From: Pleurocapsa sp. FMAR1
Lineage (GTDB): Bacteria > Cyanobacteriota > Cyanobacteriia > Cyanobacteriales > Xenococcaceae
Direction of reading: 5' to 3'
Length of the DNA stretch: 64,000 nt
Assembly (NCBI RefSeq): GCF_963665995.1
Contig: NZ_OY762512.1
Location: 1-64,000 of the forward strand
The number at the start of each line of letters is the position of its first letter. Positions within the stretch are counted from its first letter, which is position 1. The notes below the pieces were generated by a model. The model did not search any database. It had not been told where the DNA came from and saw only the letters and a list, made by a program, of their open reading frames with translations. Positions 9,128-18,922 of the stretch are shown here, piece after piece. The position numbers and the translations under genes were made by a program.

Positions 9128-9787
9128 ATGAAAATTATCCTAATCGGCGGGAGTAAATTAGCTTATTTTCTAGCCAAACAGTTTGCCAGCAAGAATTACT
9201 ACACCACTATTATCAATGCAGATTTAGAAGAAGCCAAGACCTTATCACGGAGTTTAAAAGCAACCGTCATACATGGAGAAGGCAGCGATCCTGCTACTCT
9301 CTCTGAAGCTGGTGCATATCAGGCTGATGTGGTTTTATCTTTGACGACTCAAGATGAAGATAATCTGATTGCCTGTCAAATTGCTCAAAAAGAATACGGC
9401 GTGCCTCGTACCATTGCTCTAGTTAACGATCCTGAAAATCAGCAAATCTTTGAAAAACTAGGTATTACCGTTGCTTTTTCGGCTACCCAGATTATTGCTA
9501 GCTTAATCGAACAACAAACGGCTACAGGAGATATTCAAAACTTACTGCCTATAGCAGATGGGAAAGTTAACGTAACCGAGATTGCACTAGAAGCAGATAA
9601 TCCAGTAGTGGGTAAAACTATTAATGATGTACAGCTTCCCAATGGTACTTTGATTGCCTGTATTCTGCGACAGGGTGAGGTAATTGTTCCTAGTGGGGAA
9701 AATAGTCTACAGGCTTTAGATCGATTGGTAGTTATCGGTCAACCAGAAAGTTATGGACAATTAATGCGGTTGTTGTGCAGTGAGTAG
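9128..9787 (+). CDS. KtrA/TrkA-type RCK_N-RCK_C regulatory protein
   Basis: 219 residues. RCK_N at about 1-125 with IILIGGSKLAYFLAKQF in place of the classic GxGxxG (the second glycine is Ser-Lys here), acidic INADLEEA, IHGEGSDPATL and ADVVLSLTTQDEDNL. RCK_C at about 140-215 (VTEIALEADNPVVGKTINDV, LDRLVVIGQPE). The altered glycine motif suggests weaker or changed nucleotide binding compared with the single-domain partner just upstream. It probably assembles with it on the TrkH-type pore encoded downstream. Confidence 0.9.
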   Translation: MKIILIGGSKLAYFLAKQFASKNYYTTIINADLEEAKTLSRSLKATVIHGEGSDPATLSEAGAYQADVVLSLTTQDEDNLIACQIAQKEYGVPRTIALVNDPENQQIFEKLGITVAFSATQIIASLIEQQTATGDIQNLLPIADGKVNVTEIALEADNPVVGKTINDVQLPNGTLIACILRQGEVIVPSGENSLQALDRLVVIGQPESYGQLMRLLCSE

Positions 9788-9928
9788 GGTTCTAGTAAGT
9801 TTATCTGTTAAGACAAAAGAGTAAACTGCTCGTAAGTAAAAAGTAATAGAGACGTATGTTAAGTCTTTATATATAAGAAGTAATTTAAACTTTTAAACGG
9901 CTAAAGAGTTTTTGAGGAGTGTAAAACA

Positions 9929-11428
9929 GTGTTACTCGAAAGGAAAAAAACTAATCGCTACAGTCAGTTTTTACGTCAGCGATATCGGGCAATTTTGGGC
10001 TATACGGGTTTGATTTGGGCGATCGCAGGAGTAGTTATACTTTCTCCTCTATTAGCACTTATTTTTTATCCTGAAGAAATTAACTTGGCTTGGGGTTTCG
10101 CCCTACCAGGAGTGATTTTAACCATAGTTGGTGGCTTGTTATGGTGGTTTCTCGCACCGAAAAGAGTAATTAGTCTTTCTTTGCCAGAAGGTTCGGTAAT
10201 TGTATTTTTAGCTTGGTTAGTGGCGATCGCCGTCGGTACAATTCCCTTCATCCTGATTCAAGGATTAAACTTCACTCAGGCTACATTTGAATCTACTAGC
10301 GGTTGGACGACTACGGGGTTATCTGTAGTAGACGTTACCCAAGCTTCTCACCTAGTTTTACTTTACCGCAGCAACATCGAGCTTGCAGGTGGTGGTGGGT
10401 TTGCCATTATTGCCCTAAGTGCTATTTCTGGGCTTTCAGGTGCAGGATTAACCTCAGCAGAAGGTAGGACTGAACAGCTTGCGCCCAACGTCAGGCGATC
10501 GGCTAAATTGGTTTTGAGTATTTATTCAGGCTATGCCGTAGTCGGTATTTTAGCATTGTGGATCGCGGGAATGGGTTGGTTTGATGCGGTTAACCATTCT
10601 TTTGCTGCACTGTCTACGGGTGGCTTTTCTACCCGCACCGATTCGATTGGCTATTGGGACTCTCCCTCCGTTGAAGCTGTTACTATTTTTCTGATGATTT
10701 TAGGTACGCTTAATTTTTTAACTAGCTATTTTTTATTGACGGGTAAATTTAAGTCTGTAATTCGTAATGGTGAAGTCAGATTAATGGCTTTAATTATACC
10801 CCTGTGCGTCTTGATTATATTTTTTGGTGTTGCAGTTAGCCTTTATGACACATTAGGAAAAGGAGTCAGAGTAGCTATTTTTGAAGTAGTATCTGCTCTT
10901 TCTACCACAGGCTTTTCTACGGTTGGCTATAGCGATTGGAATAGCTTAGGCTGGACAATTATGATTATTCTGATGTTAATTGGTGGCGGTACAGGCGCCA
11001 CCGCAGGCGGGATCAAACAGTTTCGGGTTTACGCACTATATCGGGCGTTGCTATGGGAAGTAAAACGAATGTTGCAGCCTAAGAATACTGTCACCGAACC
11101 TAATTACTGGCAGGGCGATCGCCGTAGCTTTCTTAATGACAATCAAGTTCGTACTATTGCCCTATTTCTCTTTTTGTACTTTTTAGTATTTTCCATCGGT
11201 GTAATAATTACTGCTGCCTATGGCAATCCTCTTCCTGATAGCCTATTTGAATATGCCAGCAGTCTTAGCACTGTAGGGCTTTCTATTGGCGTTACTTCGG
11301 CTGATGCGCCTGTTGGGTTGCTTTGGACGCAAATTGTAGGAATGTTTCTAGGACGTTTGGAATTTTTTACCGTTTTTGTCGGCATTATTCGGCTGTTTCA
11401 AGATCTACCTTCAATTTTATTTAAGTAG
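9929..11428 (+). CDS. TrkH/KtrB-family potassium uptake protein
   Basis: 499-residue integral membrane protein with the four pore-loop (M1-P-M2) repeats of the Trk/Ktr/HKT superfamily. The selectivity-filter segments are TSGWTTTGLSVV, LSTGGFSTRTDS, LSTTGFSTVGYS and LSTVGLSIGV, each with its filter glycine; the third repeat is followed by a glycine-rich GGGTGATAGGIK gating-loop-like stretch. It imports potassium with or without sodium and is gated by the two RCK proteins upstream. GTG start preceded by GAGGAG 12 bases upstream. The 141-base gap to the preceding gene still fits one operon. Confidence 0.93.
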   Translation: MLLERKKTNRYSQFLRQRYRAILGYTGLIWAIAGVVILSPLLALIFYPEEINLAWGFALPGVILTIVGGLLWWFLAPKRVISLSLPEGSVIVFLAWLVAIAVGTIPFILIQGLNFTQATFESTSGWTTTGLSVVDVTQASHLVLLYRSNIELAGGGGFAIIALSAISGLSGAGLTSAEGRTEQLAPNVRRSAKLVLSIYSGYAVVGILALWIAGMGWFDAVNHSFAALSTGGFSTRTDSIGYWDSPSVEAVTIFLMILGTLNFLTSYFLLTGKFKSVIRNGEVRLMALIIPLCVLIIFFGVAVSLYDTLGKGVRVAIFEVVSALSTTGFSTVGYSDWNSLGWTIMIILMLIGGGTGATAGGIKQFRVYALYRALLWEVKRMLQPKNTVTEPNYWQGDRRSFLNDNQVRTIALFLFLYFLVFSIGVIITAAYGNPLPDSLFEYASSLSTVGLSIGVTSADAPVGLLWTQIVGMFLGRLEFFTVFVGIIRLFQDLPSILFK

Positions 11429-11621
11429 GGGTCAACGGCTGTTAACCTTTACATCTGGATATTCATCTCTTCAGCTATTTTCAAGAATTGGGATGATTAG
11501 GAAAAGCTACAGAAATGTGTTCCAGCAATTTTCAAAAAATTGCGCCCACTAAATTATTTAGTAGACGCGATGTACTATGATTAACGTTTACAATTGTTAA
11601 TCTAGAGCTTAAAGCAATATA

Positions 11622-12986
<1,365 letters not shown>

Positions 12987-13113
12987 CTATTCTTCATTCA
13001 TAAGTCAGCAAGATTTTGGGTGAAAAATAGTATCAGAGATTAGTCCTTGAGTACAATGTATATTCTTGACCAAATAAAAATCTGTAGTTTTCAATTCATT
13101 TTAATTTTTTTTT

Positions 13114-13139
13114 AAGCTGGCAAATTGAAAAACCAGCTT
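13114..13139. repeat. Inverted repeat in the petH-prk intergenic region
   Basis: AAGCTGG and CCAGCTT, 7 bp perfect arms with a 12-base AT-rich loop, next to a run of nine T on the plus strand. It is 278 bases upstream of the petH start, so could form a hairpin in a long petH leader RNA. It is not a simple terminator for either gene because the T-run is on the wrong side. Confidence 0.5.
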
Positions 13140-13272
13140 CTAATTTGATTTTTAAGGCAAGCAGCTTAAAGCTATTTTCTCTTGTAGAGGTGGTTAGGTT
13201 CTGGTAAGATCCTTCAATGTTAGTAGTTAGCATTTAATACTAAATTAACTGACTAAGGATCGAGCTTATCCA

Positions 13273-13306
13273 AAGTCGCTTTCGTAAATAAAACAGAAAG
13301 CGACTT
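13273..13306. repeat. Strong inverted repeat upstream of prk
   Basis: AAGTCGCTTTC (13273-13283) and GAAAGCGACTT (13296-13306), perfect 11 bp arms and a 12-base loop. No T-run follows on either strand, so it is not a standard terminator. It is 183 bases before the prk ATG and could be an RNA hairpin or a protein-binding site. Confidence 0.65.
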
Positions 13307-13488
13307 AAGAATAAATCACTAGAATAGAATTGTTATGTTTATTACGTGTCCAAAACCACGTTAGAAAATTAAGCTTTAGTTTTCTTTCTTAGGTAGGAAT
13401 TGCAGGTAAACATAATTCTGTGTCTCAACTCCTTGGGCTTGCTTAATAATCATGAATTAAATATCTAGTTTTGTAGAAGAGGAATTTT

Positions 13489-14487
13489 ATGACCGCCGAT
13501 TTTGACCGAGTGGTGCTTATCGGAGTTGCAGGCGACTCTGGATGTGGCAAATCAACATTTTTGCGCCGTTTGACTGACTTGTTTGGTAAAGAATTTATGA
13601 CCGTGATTTGTCTTGACGACTATCATAGTCTCGATCGCAAGGGTAGAAGAGCAGCCGGTGTTACGGCTTTAAACCCTAAAGCAAATAATTTTGACCTGAT
13701 GTATGAGCAAGTTAAAGCTCTTAAAGAAGGTAGGGCGATCGATAAACCAATTTATAATCATGAAACTGGTGAACTCGATCCCCCCGAAAGAATTAAACCT
13801 AATAAAGTAGTTGTAATCGAAGGACTACATCCTTTATACGATGAAAGAGTACGCGAACTGGTAGATTTTAGCGTTTATCTTGATATTAGCGACGAAGTTA
13901 AAATCCAGTGGAAAATTCAACGTGATATGGCTGAACGTGGTCATACTTACGAAGATATTTTAGCTTCAATTAAGGCTCGTGAACCTGATTTTAAAGCCTA
14001 TATCGAAGTACAAAGAGGATATGCTGATGTTGTAATTCAAGTGTTGCCAACTCAGCTAGTACAGGACAAAGAAAGCGAGCTGCTTAAAGTTCGTTTAATT
14101 CAGAAAGAAGGCGTAGCCAACTTTGATACTGTATATCTATTTGACGAAGGTTCTACTATTGACTGGCGACCTTGTGGACGTAAGCTTACTTGTGCTTACC
14201 CTGGTATTAAAATGTACTATGGTCCCGATAGCTTTTACAACAACGAAGTGTCTATTTTAGAAGTAGATGGTCAATTTGGTAATCTCGAAGAAATGATCTA
14301 CATTGAAAGCCATTTAAGCAATACCAGCACTGGTCACTATGGTGAAATGACTGAACTGTTGCTAAAACATAAAGATTATCCTGGTTCTAATAATGGAACT
14401 GGTTTATTCCAAGTATTAGTTGGTTTAAAAATGCGCGAAACTTACGAAAAGCTTACAGCTAAAACAACTGAAACAGCCAACGTATAA
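13489..14487 (+). CDS. prk: Phosphoribulokinase
   Basis: 332-residue Calvin-Benson-cycle enzyme that phosphorylates ribulose 5-phosphate to ribulose 1,5-bisphosphate. P-loop GDSGCGKST (residues 15-23), DDYHSLDR, and VIEGLHPLYDERVR are all present. The redox-regulatory pair Cys19 and Cys41 is conserved, as is the C-terminal pair Cys229/Cys235, so light-dependent thioredoxin control and CP12/GAPDH complex formation are expected (established for the family). ATG at 13489 with GAGGAATTTT just upstream. Divergent from petH, the same neighbour as in Synechocystis from memory. Confidence 0.98.
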   Translation: MTADFDRVVLIGVAGDSGCGKSTFLRRLTDLFGKEFMTVICLDDYHSLDRKGRRAAGVTALNPKANNFDLMYEQVKALKEGRAIDKPIYNHETGELDPPERIKPNKVVVIEGLHPLYDERVRELVDFSVYLDISDEVKIQWKIQRDMAERGHTYEDILASIKAREPDFKAYIEVQRGYADVVIQVLPTQLVQDKESELLKVRLIQKEGVANFDTVYLFDEGSTIDWRPCGRKLTCAYPGIKMYYGPDSFYNNEVSILEVDGQFGNLEEMIYIESHLSNTSTGHYGEMTELLLKHKDYPGSNNGTGLFQVLVGLKMRETYEKLTAKTTETANV

Positions 14488-14520
14488 ACTTTGTAGCTAA
14501 ATTTAATAATTATCTTATAA

Positions 14521-14557
14521 GTCGCGGGATATTTTAACGAAGTATTCGCGGCTTTTT
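14521..14557 (+). terminator. Probable rho-independent terminator of prk
   Basis: GTCGCG ... CGCGGC arms separated by about 20 bases that extend the stem imperfectly (GATA/TATT), followed by TTTTT. It lies 34 bases after the prk stop codon. Confidence 0.6.
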
Positions 14558-14689
14558 GCTTGCTGTTTTGAGGTTGGTGATTCAAACTTAATCCCCTTGG
14601 AAGAATCAGAGTGATGATAATATATTCAAAATAATAGTATTGTGTAATTATGTGACTTCTAAACCGTTAGTTAGCGATAAGCCTACGGC

Positions 14690-15310
14690 ATGGCTTCGCT
14701 ACGCACCATTAAAAAAATTACCAAGCAGGCAAAACTAACTTCTTCCTACTTGGTATTTATGGCTATGGCTGGCGTGTTAGCAGCAGTTGCTTTATTAACT
14801 GACTCAGTACCCATTTTGATTGGTTCGATGGTTATTGCTCCTGCATTACCGCCTTTGGGTTTAGTTTCTTTGGCAATAGTAGTTAGAAAGCCTCGGTTAG
14901 CATTAAGAGGTTTGACTACCGCATTTCTCGGCTTTTTAATAGCAATGGCTTTTGCTATGTTAACCACCTGGATCTTAAATATTACTCAAGTAATTCGCGC
15001 AGAAACTAATCTGCTCAACAAGAGCTTATTAGAAGAACGAGTAAAGCCAGGATGGTATAGCGTTATTGCAGCAATGGCAGCAGGTGTTTCTGGAGCGGTC
15101 GCTCTAATTAAGCAGAAAACAGATACTTTGGTGGGAGTAGTGGCTGCTTTGGCTTTAGTCCCAGCGGTCGCAGCTGCGGGTATTGCTTTTTTATCCAAAA
15201 ATCCTGTGATAGGTTTTGGCGGTTTGTTTTTGTTGGGAATTAACGTGGGATTTATCATTATTTCAGGAGTTCTCACGATAATTGTGCTGCGACCCGAACA
15301 ACGCGAATAA
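14690..15310 (+). CDS. DUF389 family membrane protein
   Basis: 206-residue hydrophobic protein with about six membrane helices. The signature stretch LIGSMVIAPALPPLGLVSLAI early in the protein is typical of DUF389 (family of TIGR00341-like proteins), whose transport substrate is unknown. A stop codon (TAA) lies four codons upstream of the ATG in the same frame, so translation must start at 14690 or later. The start codon sits inside a repeat-like sequence (cctacggcatggcttcgc) of a type often found between cyanobacterial genes, so the 5' end may have been rewritten by a repeat. Confidence 0.82.
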   Translation: MASLRTIKKITKQAKLTSSYLVFMAMAGVLAAVALLTDSVPILIGSMVIAPALPPLGLVSLAIVVRKPRLALRGLTTAFLGFLIAMAFAMLTTWILNITQVIRAETNLLNKSLLEERVKPGWYSVIAAMAAGVSGAVALIKQKTDTLVGVVAALALVPAVAAAGIAFLSKNPVIGFGGLFLLGINVGFIIISGVLTIIVLRPEQRE

Positions 15311-15413
15311 TATTTTATTGATAACGACTGTTGCCAGAATTAATTAAAATCTGGTTTTAGAAGATCCCTTAGTTTGTATAACTCTTGCAGGAGCTTGATC
15401 ATAGATTATCTTA

Positions 15414-15485
15414 CTGGGGTGCTAGGATTCGAACCTAGGAATGTCGATACCAAAAACCGATGCCTTACCGCTTGGCGACACCCCA
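15414..15485 (-). tRNA. tRNA-Gln (UUG)
   Basis: 72 bases on the minus strand form a full cloverleaf: acceptor TGGGGTG/CACCCCA, D-arm with GCCAAGCGGTAAGGC, anticodon stem TCGGT/ATCGA with loop TTTTGGT carrying anticodon TTG, and T-arm CCTAGGTTCGAATCCTAGC. The discriminator base is G. The CCA tail is not encoded. Confidence 0.96.
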
Positions 15486-15563
15486 ACGTTTTACAACAGA
15501 AACAGTATAGCAACTTTATCCCTAAGCTTGTCAAGTAATTTAGCAGAAAAACTTCAGTTAGTT

Positions 15564-16460
15564 TTAAGAAATATACTGTTGAATTTCTTTAACGGCTTGA
15601 CGTAATCCAAAATTATGGATTGAACCGACGTATCCAGCATAAAGACACTCTTTTCTAGAGTTGCCAATATAGACATGATTTATGCCTAATAGATTGTTCC
15701 AGGTGTGCAAGGTAGTACCGTCAGCAAAGCTAGCGATAATTTGCGATCGCCCAAAGTTATGATAGCCTGCATCAGTCATACCTGGTACAGAACGTAAACG
15801 TTTAATAAATTGGCTAGCGTTGTCTTCAGCGGGTAATCCTAGTTGAGGGTTTTTCCAAAATTCTTGAATTATAGGAATTATATCAGCATGATATCTCATG
15901 GCATCATGCTGAACACCAAGAATCAGCAGCCAGTTAGCATAAGCAAACTTGGTGTTTTCTACCGTTACTAAACCATCGCTGCCGAGATCGATGTCGCTAG
16001 CAACCGAAAGAGTGGGAATTTGTTGAGCAATTCTTTCAGCCAGATCGCGACGATTTTTGCCCAAATCTCTAGCTGTACCAACACCAATACCCAGAGGATC
16101 GATGATGCGAGCTATATTTGAGCCACCAACGGGAGAGCCAAGTAAGATCAGGGAATGAACCTTATGCCACCATTGAGGATTGCGATTTAGCACTTCTAAC
16201 CATAATAATCCCCCCATAGAATGTCCCATAATTTTGATCGGCACATGGGGATAATTGTTAATTACTTGGGTGGCAATTTGCTCTAATCTTTTAATTAAAG
16301 GCTCAATTCTAATAAAAGTTTTGATCAATCCCAAGCTAGGTGCGATAATTAATGTAGAAGAATTAGCTGTTGCTATTTGTGCTAATTTACCAATTGCTTT
16401 GCCCGTATCAGCCCAGCCATGTTGAGCAAACAGTAAGAATTGGGGATTATCATCAGTCAT
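15564..16460 (-). CDS. Alpha/beta hydrolase (lipase-like)
   Basis: 298 residues from the ATG at 16460 (MTDDNPQF); an upstream in-frame ATG at 16481 adds seven residues. The N-terminus FLLFAQHGWADTG gives the oxyanion-hole region, and GHSMGG is the nucleophile elbow with the catalytic serine, followed by ILLGSPVGGSN. A late aspartate (DIDLGSDGLV) and histidine (GVQHDA) could complete the triad. The substrate is unknown; a lipid esterase or acyltransferase is plausible. It is transcribed alone. Confidence 0.82.
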   Translation of the reverse strand: MTDDNPQFLLFAQHGWADTGKAIGKLAQIATANSSTLIIAPSLGLIKTFIRIEPLIKRLEQIATQVINNYPHVPIKIMGHSMGGLLWLEVLNRNPQWWHKVHSLILLGSPVGGSNIARIIDPLGIGVGTARDLGKNRRDLAERIAQQIPTLSVASDIDLGSDGLVTVENTKFAYANWLLILGVQHDAMRYHADIIPIIQEFWKNPQLGLPAEDNASQFIKRLRSVPGMTDAGYHNFGRSQIIASFADGTTLHTWNNLLGINHVYIGNSRKECLYAGYVGSIHNFGLRQAVKEIQQYIS

Positions 16461-16654
16461 AGAAGTTATAGACCGCATCATTCTTATAAAATACGGTCTA
16501 TATTTTAACCCTAAAAAAAAGTTATTGACTTACTGCGCTTTTGGGTTGAGTAAAACAAACAAGTTTAATCTGAAAAACTAATAGCTGATAGCTGATAGCT
16601 AAAAACTAATCGATTAACAACGTAGTCTATCAAGCATGAAAACTGCTGTAAAAT

Positions 16655-17203
16655 CTAAACGGTCAAAATATCTTTCTCTTTAACAGCTAGCAAATCATCA
16701 ATTTTCTGGTTAAACTCATCAGTAACGCTTTGAATTTCATCCTGCAAATCTCTAGACTCATCCTCAGAAATATCGCTGCTTTTTTCCTGTTTACGCACTT
16801 CGTCGATCGCATCACGACGAATATTACGAATTCCCACCTTACCTTCTTCAGCTAACTTGCTTGCTGTCTTAACTAGTTGTTGACGACGCTCTTTGGTTAA
16901 AGGAGGAATGTTAAGCCTAATTAAATTTCCATCGTTATTGGGAGTTAAGCCAATATCAGAAAGAGAAATTGCTTTTTCAATCTGTCCCATACTGCCTTTA
17001 TCGTAAGGCTGAATCATGATTGTTGTCGCGTCGGGAGTACTTAAGTTAGCCAGAGATTTTAAGGGAGTCTCTGCGCCATAATAGTCCACCATAACGCGGT
17101 CTAATAAAGAAGTGCTTGCCCTTCCTGTACGAATAGTGTTAAAAGACCTTTGAGTTGCCTCAATTGTCTTTTGCATACGTTCCTTTATTTCAGATAACTT
17201 CAC
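16655..17203 (-). CDS. frr: Ribosome recycling factor
   Basis: 182 residues, full length for RRF. The conserved TIRTGRAS motif, [25 protein letters not shown] and the C-terminal [13 protein letters not shown] helix are all present. It releases ribosomes from mRNA after termination together with EF-G. Its ATG lies inside the 3' end of pyrH (14-base overlap), so the two genes are translationally coupled in the usual bacterial pyrH-frr order. Confidence 0.98.
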   Translation of the reverse strand: MKLSEIKERMQKTIEATQRSFNTIRTGRASTSLLDRVMVDYYGAETPLKSLANLSTPDATTIMIQPYDKGSMGQIEKAISLSDIGLTPNNDGNLIRLNIPPLTKERRQQLVKTASKLAEEGKVGIRNIRRDAIDEVRKQEKSSDISEDESRDLQDEIQSVTDEFNQKIDDLLAVKEKDILTV

Positions 17204-17912
17204 AGCTTCCTCCTACAATAGTGCCGACAGATTCCCCTTTAGTAGCACGCATAATATTACCATTAACAGAAAGATCGAATACTAATATAGGAATATCATT
17301 TTCTTTACATAAAGCGATCGCCGTACTGTCCATTACCTTTAATTCATTGGTTAGTACATGATTGTAGGTCAAACTTTGATAGCGATGAGCATGGGGATTC
17401 TTTTTGGGATCGCTATCATAAATCCCGTCTACTTTAGTAGCTTTAAAAATAATTTCCGCATCTATTTCTGCTGCTCTTAGTGCAGCAGTGGTATCAGTAG
17501 TAAAGAATGGATTTCCTGAACCTGCACCAAAGATAACCACTCGCCCTTTTTCTAAGTGACGAATTGCCCGACGACGAATATAGGGTTCAGCGACTTCCTG
17601 CATCGAAATAGCAGTTTGTAGTCGATTGGCAATACCAATTCTCTCTAAAGCATCTTGCAAAGTCATGGCATTCATAACAGTGGCGATCATGCCAATATAA
17701 TCAGCCGTAGCCCTGTCCATCCCCGCAGCCGAAGCCTTCATCCCTCGAAAAATATTTCCTCCACCGACAACAATGGCAACCTGCACACCGCTTTTGGCAA
17801 TATCTGCAACTTCTTGAGCAATCTCGGCGACTACTGCGGGATCAATGCCATAGCCTAAGTTGCCCATCAGAGCTTCGCCACTTAGTTTTAATAAAACCCT
17901 CTGGTAACTCAT
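17190..17912 (-). CDS. pyrH: Uridylate kinase (UMP kinase)
   Basis: 240 residues of the amino-acid-kinase fold that phosphorylates UMP to UDP in pyrimidine synthesis. Visible: [10 protein letters not shown] at the start, [63 protein letters not shown] split across the nucleotide site, and [13 protein letters not shown]. First gene of the pyrH-frr unit on the minus strand. Confidence 0.98.
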   Translation of the reverse strand: MSYQRVLLKLSGEALMGNLGYGIDPAVVAEIAQEVADIAKSGVQVAIVVGGGNIFRGMKASAAGMDRATADYIGMIATVMNAMTLQDALERIGIANRLQTAISMQEVAEPYIRRRAIRHLEKGRVVIFGAGSGNPFFTTDTTAALRAAEIDAEIIFKATKVDGIYDSDPKKNPHAHRYQSLTYNHVLTNELKVMDSTAIALCKENDIPILVFDLSVNGNIMRATKGESVGTIVGGSCEVI

Positions 17913-18123
17913 TCTTAAAAAAAGTAAACCCCGATCTTTCTTGTTATTTATCTCCCCATAACATATCAGCTTTCTGTCTGGTTTGGGATATCAAAACTTA
18001 CTTCTAAAGTCAAGACTTTCTAGAATTAATCAACAGCTATTCAAGTTTTCAGCTTATTTTCAGCAAGTCTTGTGAAATTTAATTATGGAGTTAAGGTAGA
18101 GGCAATATTCCCTCTCAAAAGTT

Positions 18124-18870
18124 ATGAAAATCAAAGATTTGAGAATCGTCATCCTCCTTTTGCTCGGAGTGATGTTATTTGCTGCACCAGCCCAAGCACA
18201 ATCAGCAGCCAATAGCGGGAGTTTCCATCCTCAAGAACTATTACGTAATGCCCTGCAATGGGTTGATGATTTAGGCGCGATCGCGCCTATTGCCTTTATG
18301 TTAATTTATATTGTGGCTACGGTGGCATTTCTGCCTGGTTCAGTTCTTACCCTTGGTGCAGGGGTAGTATTCGGGATTCTTAAAGGTTCAATCTATGTTT
18401 TCTTTGGGGCAACTATTGGGGCAACTTTAGCATTTTTAGTGGGTCGTTATCTAGCAAGAGGCTGGATCTCCAAAAAAATTGCAGGCAATCAAAAATTTAA
18501 GGCGATCGATCAAGCTGTAGGCGAAGAAGGACTTAAAATTGTGCTTTTGACCCGACTATCACCTATTTTTCCGTTTAATCTCTTAAATTATGGATTGGGT
18601 GTTACGGGAGTATCTTTAAAAGATTATGTTTTGGGTTCAGTGGGCATGATTCCAGGCACAATTATGTATGTTTATATTGGTTCTCTAGCTGGAAGTATTG
18701 CCACAATTGGTGGAGAAACACAACTTGATGCTAATCCTATTGCTCAATGGGCTATTCGCATTATTGGCTTTGTTGCTACAGTAGCAGTCACTCTCTACGT
18801 TACTAAGATTGCTAGAAAGGCTTTAGATGAGTCGATTGATACGATTGATGGAGGTGAAAAACAAGTTTAA
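18124..18870 (+). CDS. TVP38/TMEM64 (DedA-like) membrane protein
   Basis: 248 residues with a cleavable-looking N-terminal helix ending AAPAQAQ and four to five further membrane helices. The family core is clear: FLPGSVLTLGAGVVFG, then GATLAFLVGRYLARGW, then LTRLSPIFPFNLLNYGLGVTGV. Members are thought to handle lipids or anions in membranes. The next gene, 52 bases downstream on the same strand, is a FAD disulfide oxidoreductase; the two families are often adjacent or fused in bacteria, which suggests a shared role. Confidence 0.88.
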   Translation: MKIKDLRIVILLLLGVMLFAAPAQAQSAANSGSFHPQELLRNALQWVDDLGAIAPIAFMLIYIVATVAFLPGSVLTLGAGVVFGILKGSIYVFFGATIGATLAFLVGRYLARGWISKKIAGNQKFKAIDQAVGEEGLKIVLLTRLSPIFPFNLLNYGLGVTGVSLKDYVLGSVGMIPGTIMYVYIGSLAGSIATIGGETQLDANPIAQWAIRIIGFVATVAVTLYVTKIARKALDESIDTIDGGEKQV

Positions 18871-18922
18871 GTAATAAGTAATAAATTTTAAGATCGCAAA
18901 TTTACATTGAGCGTAATTAATT

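Noticed and set aside
14746-15276. Two minus-strand frames opposite the DUF389 gene
   Set aside because: Antisense of membrane helices gives lysine/alanine/threonine-rich nonsense; codons fit the plus-strand gene only.
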